A stretch of DNA of 54,243 nucleotides from Shewanella xiamenensis. GTDB taxonomy: Bacteria > Pseudomonadota > Gammaproteobacteria > Enterobacterales > Shewanellaceae. Positions 17,700-28,095 of this stretch are shown here, piece by piece; positions within the stretch are counted from its first letter, which is position 1; every line of letters begins with the position of its first letter. The position numbers were made by a program, and so were the translations under genes. Where the stretch lies: the NCBI RefSeq assembly GCF_014647135.1, contig NZ_BMOP01000025.1, positions 1-54,243 of the forward strand. Reading direction: 5' to 3'. The notes beneath the pieces are model-generated. The model worked only from the letters and a program-made list of their open reading frames with translations, did no database searches and was not told the DNA's origin.

Positions 17700-18371
17700 T
17701 TATTCATTGAAAGGATGCTGACTGAAAAAATGCATCCTTTTACCCGAATACGGATGGGTAAAGCTCAAGCTTTGGGCATGGAGACACAGCCTCGGTCTGG
17801 CCTTGATCACCTCAGCATTACCATAAAATTCATCCCCTAAAATGGGATGCCCAAGGGCGAGCATATGTACCCTAAGCTGGTGGGTTCGGCCCGTTTCTGG
17901 GGTTAATTCCACTAAGGTGCTGTTTTCGCGTCTTTCAAGCACTCGGTAATGGGTAAGAGCACTTTTCGCGCCAGCCGTCCCCGCCGCTTGGGTCTTTTGA
18001 TAGGGTGGATGCTCGGGGTCGGGGGCGATAGCTAAATCAATTATACCTGCATCCAGCTCGACCAGTCCCATGACCTCAGCAATATACACTTTCTCACTTT
18101 GTCGATCTTGAAACTGGGTTTTTAAGTGGGATTCGGCTTTTTTATTGCGCGCAAAAACCATAATTCCTGAGGTGGCGCAGTCGAGTCTGTGCACCAGAAT
18201 CGTTTCAGGATAAAGACGTTGCAGCCGAGTGAGGGCACAATCGAAGGTATGTGCGGCTCTGCCGGGATTAGACAATAAGCCCGAAGGTTTATTAATAACG
18301 ATCACATCTCTATCTTGATAGCGAAGATCTAACCAAGGGACTGAAGGGGGCTGGTAATCAAATATCTGCAT
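17700..18371 (-). CDS. rluA: dual-specificity pseudouridine synthase RluA
   Basis: A 223-aa enzyme that isomerises uridine to pseudouridine; E. coli RluA acts on 23S rRNA position 746 and tRNA position 32. The catalytic motif is HRLDCATSG with D64, the same residue number as in E. coli RluA. The length (about 219 in E. coli) and the absence of an S4 domain separate it from RluC and RluD. It stands alone on the minus strand. Confidence 0.92.
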   Translation of the reverse strand: MQIFDYQPPSVPWLDLRYQDRDVIVINKPSGLLSNPGRAAHTFDCALTRLQRLYPETILVHRLDCATSGIMVFARNKKAESHLKTQFQDRQSEKVYIAEVMGLVELDAGIIDLAIAPDPEHPPYQKTQAAGTAGAKSALTHYRVLERRENSTLVELTPETGRTHQLRVHMLALGHPILGDEFYGNAEVIKARPRLCLHAQSLSFTHPYSGKRMHFFSQHPFNE

Positions 18372-18450
18372 CGTATCCTCATCTTTTGCGTGGCCATACT
18401 AGCAAAATATCAGTTACTAAGCAGTATATTCTCAACAATGTCATGGGGCA

Positions 18451-19044
18451 TTAAAACTGCGCTAACCATAATCTAAACTTCATCCCCCAGGTAGACGTTA
18501 CTCCTGAGGTAACGTAACGAATATTTCCTTGCGTATCGATAACATAAATGGCTGGAAATGCCATCGCGCCCCAGAGAGCACTCTGCGTTCCACTATCATC
18601 ATTAAGTACCGGAAAGTGATATTGATATTCATCCATAAAGGTTTGAATCTCACTATCACTACCTGAAGCAACGGCGACTGAAATCACCCGATGATTTTGG
18701 CTGATGGTCTCAACCATCGGCGATGTTACGCGGCATACTGGGCACCAGGTTCCCCAGAAATAGACTAATGTTGGCTCAGTTTGGGCTGTATTAAGTGCAA
18801 ACTTGCCGCCATCAATGGTAATACCGCTTAATACTGGCGCTTGGCCTGTGACCATATCCCGTTGTAAATAGAGGCTTACCCCATAGAGCAGTAGCGCCAT
18901 AATGGTTAAATCCCTAAGCTGCTTTAGCCAAAATCGAGGGCTTTGCAGTTTTTGTTTCCATCCCTTTGGATGAGGTGATTGCTCCCTTGAGCTTGCTCTT
19001 ATCACTGAGATGGTCTCCTCGGGATTATTCGGGTAAATAGTCAC
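18451..19044 (-). CDS. membrane-anchored thioredoxin-like protein disulfide oxidoreductase (ScsD-like)
   Basis: A 197-aa protein with one membrane span (about 46-60) and a periplasmic thioredoxin fold. The redox motif is WCPVC (C101, C104), and a cis-proline is seen in AFPAIYV. It resembles ScsD or DsbE-type reductases that act on periplasmic thiols. The start is GTG at 19044, inside the end of acpH (20-nt overlap), so its translation may be coupled to acpH. No DsbD or copper-resistance genes are adjacent, so the partner is unknown. Confidence 0.85.
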   Translation of the reverse strand: MTIYPNNPEETISVIRASSREQSPHPKGWKQKLQSPRFWLKQLRDLTIMALLLYGVSLYLQRDMVTGQAPVLSGITIDGGKFALNTAQTEPTLVYFWGTWCPVCRVTSPMVETISQNHRVISVAVASGSDSEIQTFMDEYQYHFPVLNDDSGTQSALWGAMAFPAIYVIDTQGNIRYVTSGVTSTWGMKFRLWLAQF

Positions 19045-19639
19045 TCGGAGTTTTACGGCTCCAAATACGGGTATAGGCCATCAACTGGGGGTAGAAGGTA
19101 CGAAAGGCGGTTTCTGTCTCAATCTGCATTTGGGCTAAAATTTTATCCGCACCGTTAAATAAGGCACTGTGCGGATGACCTTTGGCCCTTTGGGTTAATG
19201 CCTGTTGAATGCCCTTAGGTGTGGCGTAGCCGTTTAACCAATCTTGACGGCGCATATCGGCGATAATGTCTAGGCATAGCTGAGGGTGATACACATCGCT
19301 TTGCGCGGCAAATTCTGCCAGTTCACTATAGGCTTTTTGGCTAAAATCAGGCAGTGACAGATGATGATATTCTTCCCAGTAGAAGGCTAAATAATAATCG
19401 AAACTGATGAACATCAAATCTGCTGCTATACTTGTTAACTGTTTAGGAAACAATGCGATGAGTTCTTGAGTCAACTCATGGGTCGCACAGAGCTGATTGA
19501 TTTCATGGTTTAACCACAGTCCTTGGCGTAGTGCTTGTGGGGCATTGTCTATCGACGCGGTAATAAAATTGCCTGCTAGATTGGCACCAAGGTGGGTTTT
19601 ACTGATATCAGCCAGATGTAAGTGTGTAAGAATGTTCAT
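19025..19639 (-). CDS. acpH: acyl carrier protein phosphodiesterase
   Basis: A 204-aa enzyme of the DUF479/AcpH family that removes the 4'-phosphopantetheine arm from holo-ACP, giving apo-ACP. It begins MNILTHLHLA, very like E. coli AcpH, and has the SFDYYLAFYWEEY segment with conserved acidic and aromatic residues. The length is near that of E. coli AcpH (193 aa). Its 3' end overlaps the thioredoxin-like gene. Confidence 0.88.
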   Translation of the reverse strand: MNILTHLHLADISKTHLGANLAGNFITASIDNAPQALRQGLWLNHEINQLCATHELTQELIALFPKQLTSIAADLMFISFDYYLAFYWEEYHHLSLPDFSQKAYSELAEFAAQSDVYHPQLCLDIIADMRRQDWLNGYATPKGIQQALTQRAKGHPHSALFNGADKILAQMQIETETAFRTFYPQLMAYTRIWSRKTPSDYLPE

Positions 19640-19827
19640 TTTTTGTGCTTGGTTAATCGCGTTGGTTCACGTTATCATGGGCAGGCGCGCTGAGGAAAGT
19701 GCAAATAGGCAAAAATCGTGTGCTTTTGTAAGGTAGTGCTAGATTCAGCATTTCTAACAGGAGTGTAAATGCTGATGCTAAAGACAGAAAATGCGCTAAT
19801 CAACTAACCTGTTAAGGATCATGGACG

Positions 19828-20034
19828 ATGTGGAACTGGTTCATCAAAATGCTTGGTAAAGACGAGCGTCCCAAACGTAAAAAAATGCTGGTTGATATTC
19901 CCTATGAGCAACATAGTTTCAGCATCGATCATTTTGCTCGCACTCGGGCTAAATATGATGTGGATGACGCATTGAGCTCAAATACGCTCAATGAGCAGGA
20001 TGCAGTGACCGATATGGATATCGCGAACAAGTAA
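19828..20034 (+). CDS. small hypothetical protein
   Basis: A 68-aa protein I do not recognise. The first ten residues are hydrophobic and aromatic (MWNWFIKMLG), then a basic cluster (RPKRKKM) and an acidic C-terminal half. AAGGA lies 9 nt upstream of the ATG at 19828, a good ribosome binding site. A second ATG at 19821, in another frame, opens only 12 codons. The N-terminus could associate with the membrane as an amphipathic helix. It lies just before the queA operon promoter. Confidence 0.65.
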   Translation: MWNWFIKMLGKDERPKRKKMLVDIPYEQHSFSIDHFARTRAKYDVDDALSSNTLNEQDAVTDMDIANK

Positions 20035-20036
20035 TC

Positions 20037-20065
20037 TTGATCTTATTGGCCTCTAACCATAGACT
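20037..20065 (+). promoter_or_regulatory. candidate promoter of the queA-tgt-sec operon
   Basis: TTGATC (20037-20042), a 17-bp spacer and TAGACT (20060-20065), 33 bp before the queA start. It is based on motif match only. Confidence 0.4.
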
Positions 20066-20098
20066 AGCCGCCGTTCTAAGCTATCTAGAGGCCTTTGC

Positions 20099-21136
20099 AT
20101 GCGCGTAACAGACTTTTCCTTCGATCTTCCCGACGAACTCATCGCTCGTTATCCCATGGCGCAACGTACGGCGTCACGTCTGTTAACCTTAGATGGCAAT
20201 ACTGGCACGCTCGCCGATAAACAGTTTACCGATCTGCTGGAGATGATTAATCCCGGCGATTTAATGGTATTTAACAATACCCGGGTGATCCCAGCACGTT
20301 TATTTGGCCAAAAGGCCAGTGGTGGCAAACTCGAGATTTTAGTTGAGCGTATGCTCGATGATAAACGTATCCTCGCCCATGTGCGCAGCTCTAAATCCCC
20401 GAAAGTAGATAGCATTATTCATCTCGACGGCGGTTATGAGATGAAGATGGCTGCTCGCCATGACGCCTTATTTGAACTCGAACTCTTATCCGATCTCACA
20501 ATTTTAGAAGTGCTCGAAGCAGTAGGGCATATGCCATTGCCACCTTATATCGACCGTCCCGATGAGGATGCCGATAAAGAGCGCTATCAAACCGTGTATA
20601 ACCAGAACCCCGGTGCGGTTGCCGCGCCTACGGCGGGTCTACACTTTGATGATGTCATGCTTGAGGCATTAAAAGCCAAGGGCGTAAATATCGCCTTTGT
20701 GACTCTGCATGTCGGTGCCGGCACCTTCCAACCCGTGCGCGTCGATAATGTGCTCGAGCACAAAATGCATTCTGAGTGGGCCAATGTGCCGCAGGATGTG
20801 GTGGATTTAATTGCCCAAACGAAAGCGGCAGGCAAACGTGTGGTTGCTGTGGGCACGACGTCTGTACGTTCACTGGAGAGTGCGGCCCGTGCAAGTGAAG
20901 GCGAACTTAAAGCCTTTAGCGGTGATACCGATATCTTTATCTACCCTGGGTATCAGTTCCAAATCGTCGATGCCATGATCACTAACTTTCACCTGCCGGA
21001 ATCGACGCTCATCATGTTGGTTAGTGCCTTTGCCGGTTTTGATCATGTTATGGCGGCGTATCAACACGCAATCACGCAAAAATATCGCTTCTTTAGCTAT
21101 GGCGATGCCATGTTTGTGACGAAAAAAGCTCACTAG
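20099..21136 (+). CDS. queA: S-adenosylmethionine:tRNA ribosyltransferase-isomerase
   Basis: QueA (345 aa) adds and isomerises the ribose part of S-adenosylmethionine on preQ1-modified tRNA to give epoxyqueuosine, the step after Tgt. It starts [19 protein letters not shown] and contains [16 protein letters not shown] and HVGAGTF, all family hallmarks. The length is as expected. It is the first gene of the queA-tgt-yajC-secD-secF order conserved in gammaproteobacteria. Confidence 0.97.
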   Translation: MRVTDFSFDLPDELIARYPMAQRTASRLLTLDGNTGTLADKQFTDLLEMINPGDLMVFNNTRVIPARLFGQKASGGKLEILVERMLDDKRILAHVRSSKSPKVDSIIHLDGGYEMKMAARHDALFELELLSDLTILEVLEAVGHMPLPPYIDRPDEDADKERYQTVYNQNPGAVAAPTAGLHFDDVMLEALKAKGVNIAFVTLHVGAGTFQPVRVDNVLEHKMHSEWANVPQDVVDLIAQTKAAGKRVVAVGTTSVRSLESAARASEGELKAFSGDTDIFIYPGYQFQIVDAMITNFHLPESTLIMLVSAFAGFDHVMAAYQHAITQKYRFFSYGDAMFVTKKAH

Positions 21137-21294
21137 ACCAAGATTTTGTTTTAAAATAGCCGCCCACATTGAGTTTGGGCGGGTATTTTTTTCAGCCAAA
21201 GGTTGAACCTTTTTGAACTGTCCCTATCTCTATTGTTAATCAAAATGGCGCTTGCCATTAAAAATGTAGTCAGACTGTTTATCTGGCGAGGTGA

Positions 21295-22422
<1,128 letters not shown>

Positions 22423-22448
22423 TTTTTTGCTAATAAGAAGAGAAAACT

Positions 22449-22781
22449 ATGTTCATTTCAAATGCATATGCAAATGCTGCAGGCGCTCCACAGGGTGGCG
22501 GCACCATGGAATTGATTTTCATGCTGGTGATTTTCGGTCTGATTTTCTATTTCATGATTTTCCGTCCGCAATCTAAGCGTGTTAAAGAGCACAAGAACCT
22601 GATGTCATCTTTAAGCAAGGGCGACGAAGTCCTGACCAGCGGCGGTATCTTAGGCAAGATTGCAAAGATCAGCGATGAAAATGACTACGTGTTACTGAGC
22701 TTGAACGACACGACTCAAATTACAATTAAAAAAGATTACATTGCAGCTGTATTGCCTAAGGGCTCTATCCAGTCGTTGTAA
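22449..22781 (+). CDS. yajC: Sec translocase accessory subunit YajC
   Basis: A 110-aa protein with one N-terminal membrane span (about 21-40), followed by the [14 protein letters not shown] motif and a small cytoplasmic domain ([10 protein letters not shown]). It associates with SecDF-YidC in the inner membrane. It lies 26 bp after tgt and 17 bp before secD, within the operon. Confidence 0.95.
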   Translation: MFISNAYANAAGAPQGGGTMELIFMLVIFGLIFYFMIFRPQSKRVKEHKNLMSSLSKGDEVLTSGGILGKIAKISDENDYVLLSLNDTTQITIKKDYIAAVLPKGSIQSL

Positions 22782-22798
22782 GCCAAGAGGGCTCAGGC

Positions 22799-24649
22799 GT
22801 GTTAAATAAATACCCAATGTGGAAAAACATTATGGTGGTGCTCGTCATCGTCATAGGTTGTTTCTATGCCGTACCTAACCTGTTCGGTGAAGATCATGCG
22901 GTGCAAGTAGTGGCGACTCGAGGTGCTGAAGTCACGGCATCTACCCAAGCCAGAGTGAACGAGCTGTTAGCCAGTAAGGGCATTGCGGTAAAACGTTCTG
23001 AGCTTGAAAAAGGCCAATTGTTGGTTCGTGTACAAAACGCGGATCAACAGTTGCTGGCCAAGGAAACCATCGCCGAAGACTTAGGCGATAAGTTTACCGT
23101 GGCACTTAACCTTGCCCCTGCGACGCCGCAGTGGCTCGAGTCTATGGGCGGTAGCCCAATGAAACTCGGTCTGGACCTTCGCGGTGGTGTGCACTTCTTA
23201 ATGGAAGTGGACATGGGCGAAGCCATCCGCAAGATGGAAGAGGCCAAAGTGGCCGATTTCCGTTCTCAATTACGTGAAGAAAAAATCCGTTACGCGGGCA
23301 TTCGCAACAATGCACAAGGTATCGAGATTAAATTCCGTGACAAAGAAAGTTTAGCCAGTGCAGAACGTTTCTTAAAATCGCGCAGCAATGACATGGTGTT
23401 CACCGATGTGACCAAGGGTGAAGATTTTGCCCTGCAAGCCGTGATGAGCGAAACCTATCTCAAGCAGATTAAAGAAGAAGCGCTGCAGCAGAACATTACC
23501 ACTATCCGTAACCGTGTTAACGAGTTAGGGGTAGCTGAGCCTGTGGTGCAACGCCAAGGTGCTGAGCGTATTATCGTTGAGCTGCCAGGTGTACAAGATA
23601 CGGCTCGTGCCAAGGAAATCTTAGGTGCAACAGCATCGATTGAATTCCACATGGTGGACGATAAGGCCGACCCCAATGCGGCGCAATCTGGCCGTGTACC
23701 TGCGGGTTCTGAGGTGTATCAACGCCGTGAAGGCGGTCAAGTGGTTCTGAAGAAGGAAGTGATGCTAACGGGTGATCATATCACTGGCGCACAACCTAGC
23801 TTCGACCAATACAGCCGTCCACAGGTGAGCATCAACCTCGATGCTAAAGGCGGTACCATTTTCTCTAACGTGACTAAGGACAATATCGGTAAACCGATGG
23901 CGACCTTGTTTATCGAATATAAAGACAGCGGTGAGCGTAACGCCGATGGCAGCGTTAAGATGCAGAAAATCCAAGAAGTGATTTCTGTGGCGACCATTCA
24001 AGCGCGTTTAGGCCGTAACTTTGTGATCACCGGCTTAAGCCATGGTGAAGCGCAAAACCTCGCACTGCTGCTGCGTGCTGGTGCCCTGATTGCGCCCGTA
24101 TCGATTGTGGAAGAACGTACTATCGGTCCAAGCCTGGGTGCAGAAAACATCGAAAGCGGTGTGCAAGCCATGATTTGGGGTATGGCAGTCGTACTTATCT
24201 TTATGCTGGTTTATTACCGTAGTTTCGGCTTGATCGCTAACTTAGCCTTAACGGCCAACTTAGTGATGGTGGTTGGGGTGATGTCTATGATCCCTGGCGC
24301 CGTATTAACTCTGCCTGGTATTGCCGGTATGGTGTTAACAGTGGGTATGGCGGTTGACGGTAACGTACTGATTTACGAGCGTATCCGTGAAGAGTTACGT
24401 GCAGGTCGTAGCGTACAGCAGGCGATTCACGAAGGTTACGGTAACGCATTCTCTACCATCGCCGACGCTAACATCACTACCTTCTTGACAGCGCTGATCT
24501 TGTTCGCCGTGGGTACTGGCGCGATCAAAGGCTTCGCGGTGACCCTGATGATCGGTATTGCGACATCGATGTTTACCGCTATCGTGGGTACTCGCTCAAT
24601 CGTGAACGCGATTTGGGGCGGTAAGCGCGTGAAGACGCTGTCTATCTAA
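22799..24649 (+). CDS. secD: protein translocase subunit SecD
   Basis: SecD (616 aa) uses the proton gradient with SecF to drive late steps of protein export. One N-terminal span, a large periplasmic domain with the [15 protein letters not shown] segment (about 122-136), then five membrane spans near the C-terminus with [15 protein letters not shown], which carries the conserved aspartate of the proton path. The start codon is GTG at 22799. Length matches E. coli SecD (615 aa). Confidence 0.97.
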   Translation: MLNKYPMWKNIMVVLVIVIGCFYAVPNLFGEDHAVQVVATRGAEVTASTQARVNELLASKGIAVKRSELEKGQLLVRVQNADQQLLAKETIAEDLGDKFTVALNLAPATPQWLESMGGSPMKLGLDLRGGVHFLMEVDMGEAIRKMEEAKVADFRSQLREEKIRYAGIRNNAQGIEIKFRDKESLASAERFLKSRSNDMVFTDVTKGEDFALQAVMSETYLKQIKEEALQQNITTIRNRVNELGVAEPVVQRQGAERIIVELPGVQDTARAKEILGATASIEFHMVDDKADPNAAQSGRVPAGSEVYQRREGGQVVLKKEVMLTGDHITGAQPSFDQYSRPQVSINLDAKGGTIFSNVTKDNIGKPMATLFIEYKDSGERNADGSVKMQKIQEVISVATIQARLGRNFVITGLSHGEAQNLALLLRAGALIAPVSIVEERTIGPSLGAENIESGVQAMIWGMAVVLIFMLVYYRSFGLIANLALTANLVMVVGVMSMIPGAVLTLPGIAGMVLTVGMAVDGNVLIYERIREELRAGRSVQQAIHEGYGNAFSTIADANITTFLTALILFAVGTGAIKGFAVTLMIGIATSMFTAIVGTRSIVNAIWGGKRVKTLSI

Positions 24650-24661
24650 GGGGAAGCGATA

Positions 24662-25609
24662 ATGTTAGAAATTTTATCTTTAAAACGTACGGTTAACTTC
24701 CTCCGTCATGCGCTGCCTATCAGTATTATGTCGGCCATTTTGGTATTGGGTTCGCTGGTTTCTCTGGCGACCAAAGGCATTAACTGGGGCTTAGACTTTA
24801 CCGGCGGTACTGTGGTTGAGATGGAGTTTACTCAACCTGTCGATTTGAACGTGTTGCGTACTAAGCTGTCTGCGCCTGAATTGGACGGCGCAGTGGTGCA
24901 AAACTTCGGTTCGAGCCGTGACGTATTAGTGCGTCTGTCGGTGAAAGAAGGCGTGAGCAGCGATGCTCAGGTTAAATCTGTGATGACAGCTGCTCAGCAA
25001 GTGGATGCAGGCGTTCAACAAAAACGTGTTGAATTCGTTGGTCCTCAAGTGGGTAAAGAACTGGCTGAGCAGGGCGGTTTAGCCGTGTTAGTTGCACTAA
25101 TCTGTATCATGATCTACGTTTCGTTTCGTTTCGAATGGCGTTTGGCTGCGGGTTCAGTCGCGGCATTGGCCCATGACGTGATTGTGACCTTAGGGGTGTT
25201 TTCAGTATTTCAACTGGAGTTTGACCTAACAGTATTAGCTGGTGTGTTAACGGTAGTCGGTTACTCACTGAACGATACCATCGTGGTATTTGACCGTATC
25301 CGTGAAAACTTCCTCAAGATGCGTAAGAGCGATCCTGAAGAAGTCGTGAACGTTTCAATTACCCAAACCATGAGCCGTACCATTATCACGACGGGTACGA
25401 CGCTGGTGACAGTTGTTGCGCTGTTCCTGAAGGGCGGCACCATGATCCATGGCTTTGCGACCGCACTGTTACTGGGTATTTTCGTTGGTACTTACTCTTC
25501 TATCTATGTGGCGAGTTTCTTAGCGATCAAACTCGGCATTTGCCGCGAGCATATGATGCCAGTTGAGATAGAGAAAGAAGGTGCAGATCAACCACCGATG
25601 ATGCCGTAA
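24662..25609 (+). CDS. secF: protein translocase subunit SecF
   Basis: SecF (315 aa) is the partner of SecD. It has the GLDFTGGTVVEMEF segment after the first membrane span and NDTIVVFDRIRENF in the fourth span, matching the family. It begins 12 bp after secD and ends the operon before a strong terminator. Confidence 0.97.
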   Translation: MLEILSLKRTVNFLRHALPISIMSAILVLGSLVSLATKGINWGLDFTGGTVVEMEFTQPVDLNVLRTKLSAPELDGAVVQNFGSSRDVLVRLSVKEGVSSDAQVKSVMTAAQQVDAGVQQKRVEFVGPQVGKELAEQGGLAVLVALICIMIYVSFRFEWRLAAGSVAALAHDVIVTLGVFSVFQLEFDLTVLAGVLTVVGYSLNDTIVVFDRIRENFLKMRKSDPEEVVNVSITQTMSRTIITTGTTLVTVVALFLKGGTMIHGFATALLLGIFVGTYSSIYVASFLAIKLGICREHMMPVEIEKEGADQPPMMP

Positions 25610-25653
25610 ATTGGTCTCAAATTAATCTATTTTAGATACCAATATTGTTAATA

Positions 25654-25683
25654 AAAATGCCACTTTTAAAGTGGCATTTTTTT
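25654..25683 (+). terminator. terminator of the queA-secF operon
   Basis: An 11-bp stem AAAATGCCACT/AGTGGCATTTT followed by further Ts, 45 bp after the secF stop. Confidence 0.93.
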
Positions 25684-25870
25684 CGCCATGATTACGCGCT
25701 TTCGATAATCTGCTATCAAACTCACAACTTTATAGTGACTAATGCTGTAAAACGTAAATGTTAAATTGATTAACAACTGGCGTAAAAAACAGCACTCGAC
25801 AGGCTCAGTTATTTCACTGTAGGATGTCGGCTGCCGCTATTTTTAAAAGATAAATGCAGTAGGAAGTCGC

Positions 25871-26188
25871 ATGGAAGAACGTAAAACATTAATTGCTGGT
25901 GGAAACCTATTACAGGCCCATACATGGAAGGGATTATTAGAAGCCTGCGGTATTCATGTGGAGTTGCGTGGAGAGGCCTTGTTGGGTGGCGTCGGTGAGT
26001 TACCTGCCAATCTTCACAATGTTGAGCTTTGGGTTCGAGAGTCGCAGCTGGCTAACGCACAAGCGCAATTAAGCGGCTTGGATGTGGTTAGTCCCCAATG
26101 GCAATGTGTACAGTGCCATGAGATGAATGAGGGCAGCTTCGAATTGTGTTGGCATTGTAGTGCTGAGCGTAGCGAGAGCCATAATTAA
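25871..26188 (+). CDS. DUF2007 domain protein with C-terminal zinc finger
   Basis: A 105-aa protein. The N-terminal part (about 5-70) resembles the DUF2007 'putative signal transducing' fold, with the typical NLLQAHTWKGLLEACGI helix and NVELWV strand. The C-terminus has CVQC and CWHC pairs (about residues 78-95), a likely zinc ribbon. Function is unknown. It stands alone. Confidence 0.78.
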   Translation: MEERKTLIAGGNLLQAHTWKGLLEACGIHVELRGEALLGGVGELPANLHNVELWVRESQLANAQAQLSGLDVVSPQWQCVQCHEMNEGSFELCWHCSAERSESHN

Positions 26189-26508
26189 TTTACTCATCAA
26201 TCCATCTATCGTCGGGATCCATATTCCCGACTATCATTGCATATTTTTATTTAGATAAAAATTTTCTAACTTATTCATATTATTAAGTATTTATTGTTGA
26301 GTATCGTGTTAATCTACGCTGACTTATCATTTAGTTAGTACGATAAGATATGCCTGCATTATTCTGTCAGATAATGCGTTTATTCATAATGTTGAGTTAA
26401 CGCTGTTTAGAATCAGAGCCTTGATTTTTATAGGCCAAAACAGATGTTAACCCTGTGCATGAAAATAATTGAAGTTTGTTTTTACTCAATATTTATTAGG
26501 CTTATACG
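26189..26508. other. AT-rich intergenic region
   Basis: A 320-bp gap. Its only visible structure is a stem-loop at 26211-26231 (GTCGGGA/TCCCGAC, 7-nt loop), possibly the terminator of the DUF2007 gene. The rest is AT-rich with no gene that I can support. Confidence 0.55.
26211..26240 (+). terminator. possible terminator
   Basis: A perfect 7-bp stem with a 7-nt loop, 22 bp after the DUF2007 stop. The T-run after it is weak. Confidence 0.4.
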
Positions 26509-27420
26509 ATGCAATATTTCCCGTTATTTATTGATACCGTTAATCTGAATGTTCTGCTTGTTGGGGCAGGGGATGTAGCGAGTCGTAAACTTGCCTTGCT
26601 GACGCGTACCGAAGCGAATATCCATGTTATTGCGCCAGAGGTAAATTCTGAGGTGCAAGCCTATGCTGATAAGGGACGGATATTATTGTCACAACGATCA
26701 GTCGTGCAGGCTGATATTCAAAATTACGATCTTATTTATCTCGCAACGGCCAACGATAAACTCAATAGTGAATTAGCGACCTTAGCCACTGAGCGTGGCA
26801 TTTGGGTTAATGCCGTGGACAATCCCGCTTTTTGCCGTTTTATTACGCCGTCCATCGTGGATAGAGGGCGCCTTGTTGTGGCGATCAGTACGGCAGGGGC
26901 CGCGCCTGTATTTGCCCGTACCATCCGAGCGAGATTAGAAGCCAGTCTACCGCAATCCTTGAAACCGCTATTTGACTTTGTGGCCGACAAACGTCTCGAA
27001 GTACAACAACGCCTCACCAAAACCGCGACACGTCGATTATTTTGGGAACGTTTTTTCGATACCAATGGTGATAGGTTTGATGCACGTACGCTAGAGCATT
27101 ACCAAAATGCTTTTAACCATATCGTCAGCCGTGGAGAAATCCTGTTATTGGATGAGGCTACCCCCGTCGAGTTATTGCCGCTGGCGGCCATGCCGTTACT
27201 GCAACGCCTTGACTGGATTTATAGCCAAGAGACCTTAACGGATGAATTATCAGAATTCGTTCGCCGTGATGCTAACCGCGGCGGATTACTCGCTCTGAGC
27301 GAAATAACTCACGAATATGAGCAGGGCACAAGAATGCTGATTGTTGCCGATACTCAGAAAATTAATCAGCTAAAGGCCCACTTTCCTGTCGCGAAGCATT
27401 TACGCCCCGGTGCGATTTAG
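26509..27420 (+). CDS. Met8/CysG-N-like precorrin-2 dehydrogenase / sirohydrochlorin ferrochelatase
   Basis: A 303-aa protein whose first 200 residues match the N-terminal half of CysG: NAD-binding VLLVGAGDVASRKL (15-29), catalytic D104 in NAVDNP (same number as CysG D104), and VAISTAGAAPVFAR (124-137). It would oxidise precorrin-2 and insert iron to give siroheme for sulfite and nitrite reductases. The methyltransferase half of CysG is absent. CysG has serine at 128, a reported phosphorylation site; threonine stands here. The last 90 residues (about 210-303) have no domain I recognise. It is followed by a strong terminator. Confidence 0.88.
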   Translation: MQYFPLFIDTVNLNVLLVGAGDVASRKLALLTRTEANIHVIAPEVNSEVQAYADKGRILLSQRSVVQADIQNYDLIYLATANDKLNSELATLATERGIWVNAVDNPAFCRFITPSIVDRGRLVVAISTAGAAPVFARTIRARLEASLPQSLKPLFDFVADKRLEVQQRLTKTATRRLFWERFFDTNGDRFDARTLEHYQNAFNHIVSRGEILLLDEATPVELLPLAAMPLLQRLDWIYSQETLTDELSEFVRRDANRGGLLALSEITHEYEQGTRMLIVADTQKINQLKAHFPVAKHLRPGAI

Positions 27421-27448
27421 TCTTCTTTATCGTAGTTTGTTTGAGCTG

Positions 27449-27483
27449 ACGGCGAGTCTTAGGTAGACTCGCCGTTATTTTTT
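27449..27483 (+). terminator. terminator of the siroheme gene
   Basis: An 11-bp stem ACGGCGAGTCT/AGACTCGCCGT with a TAGGT loop and a T-rich tail. Confidence 0.92.
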
Positions 27484-27505
27484 ATCATTAAGCTTAGGAT
27501 GTACT

Positions 27506-28051
27506 ATGGCGCTTAAAGCGACCGTGTTTAAGGTCAATCTTCAGATCGCTGATATGGACCGGGGATATTATCAAGATCATCAACTGACGTTAGCTCAGCA
27601 TCCTTCGGAAACCGATGGTCGCATGATGGTGCGTTTGCTGGCTTTTATCCTCAATGCTTCCGAGACCTTAAGCTTTACTAAGGGATTGTGTGTGGATGAC
27701 GAACCCGAACTGTGGGATAAGAGTCTCTCAGGGGAAGTAAACCTGTGGATTGAGTTTGGCCAAGCCGATGAAAAATGGCTGCGTAAGGCGAGCGGCCGCG
27801 CGAAAGCGGTGCAGCTGTTTACCTACGGCGGACGTAGTGTTCCTATTTGGTGGAAACAGAATCAAGCGGCATTAGAGCGCTATAAAAATTTGAAAGTATG
27901 GAATATTGCCGAAGAGTCAGTGACGGCGATGGAGGCGTTAGTGAGCCGCACTATGTCGCTGCAAGCGTCTATCAGTGAAGGGCAAGTCTGGCTATCTGAC
28001 AATGAGCATAGTCTGCTTATCGAACCAGAGATGCTTAAGGATTATCAATAA
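27506..28051 (+). CDS. yaeQ: YaeQ family protein
   Basis: A 181-aa protein matching YaeQ along its whole length: MALKATVFKVNLQIADMDR at the start, HPSETDGRMMVRLLAF, and DDEPELW. It has a PD-(D/E)XK nuclease-like fold, and conserved acidic residues are visible. In E. coli it was linked to suppression of RfaH loss, but the biochemical role is unsettled. It converges with the protease gene across a shared hairpin. Confidence 0.92.
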   Translation: MALKATVFKVNLQIADMDRGYYQDHQLTLAQHPSETDGRMMVRLLAFILNASETLSFTKGLCVDDEPELWDKSLSGEVNLWIEFGQADEKWLRKASGRAKAVQLFTYGGRSVPIWWKQNQAALERYKNLKVWNIAEESVTAMEALVSRTMSLQASISEGQVWLSDNEHSLLIEPEMLKDYQ

Positions 28052-28054
28052 TAA

Positions 28055-28079
28055 AAGAGCCTGTGATTGCAGGCTCTTG
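28055..28079. terminator. bidirectional terminator between yaeQ and the protease gene
   Basis: A 9-bp stem AAGAGCCTG/CAGGCTCTT with a 6-nt loop between converging genes. On the minus strand the stem ends in a TTTAT tract. Confidence 0.75.
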
Positions 28080-28095
28080 TGTTAATTCGCTGTGA

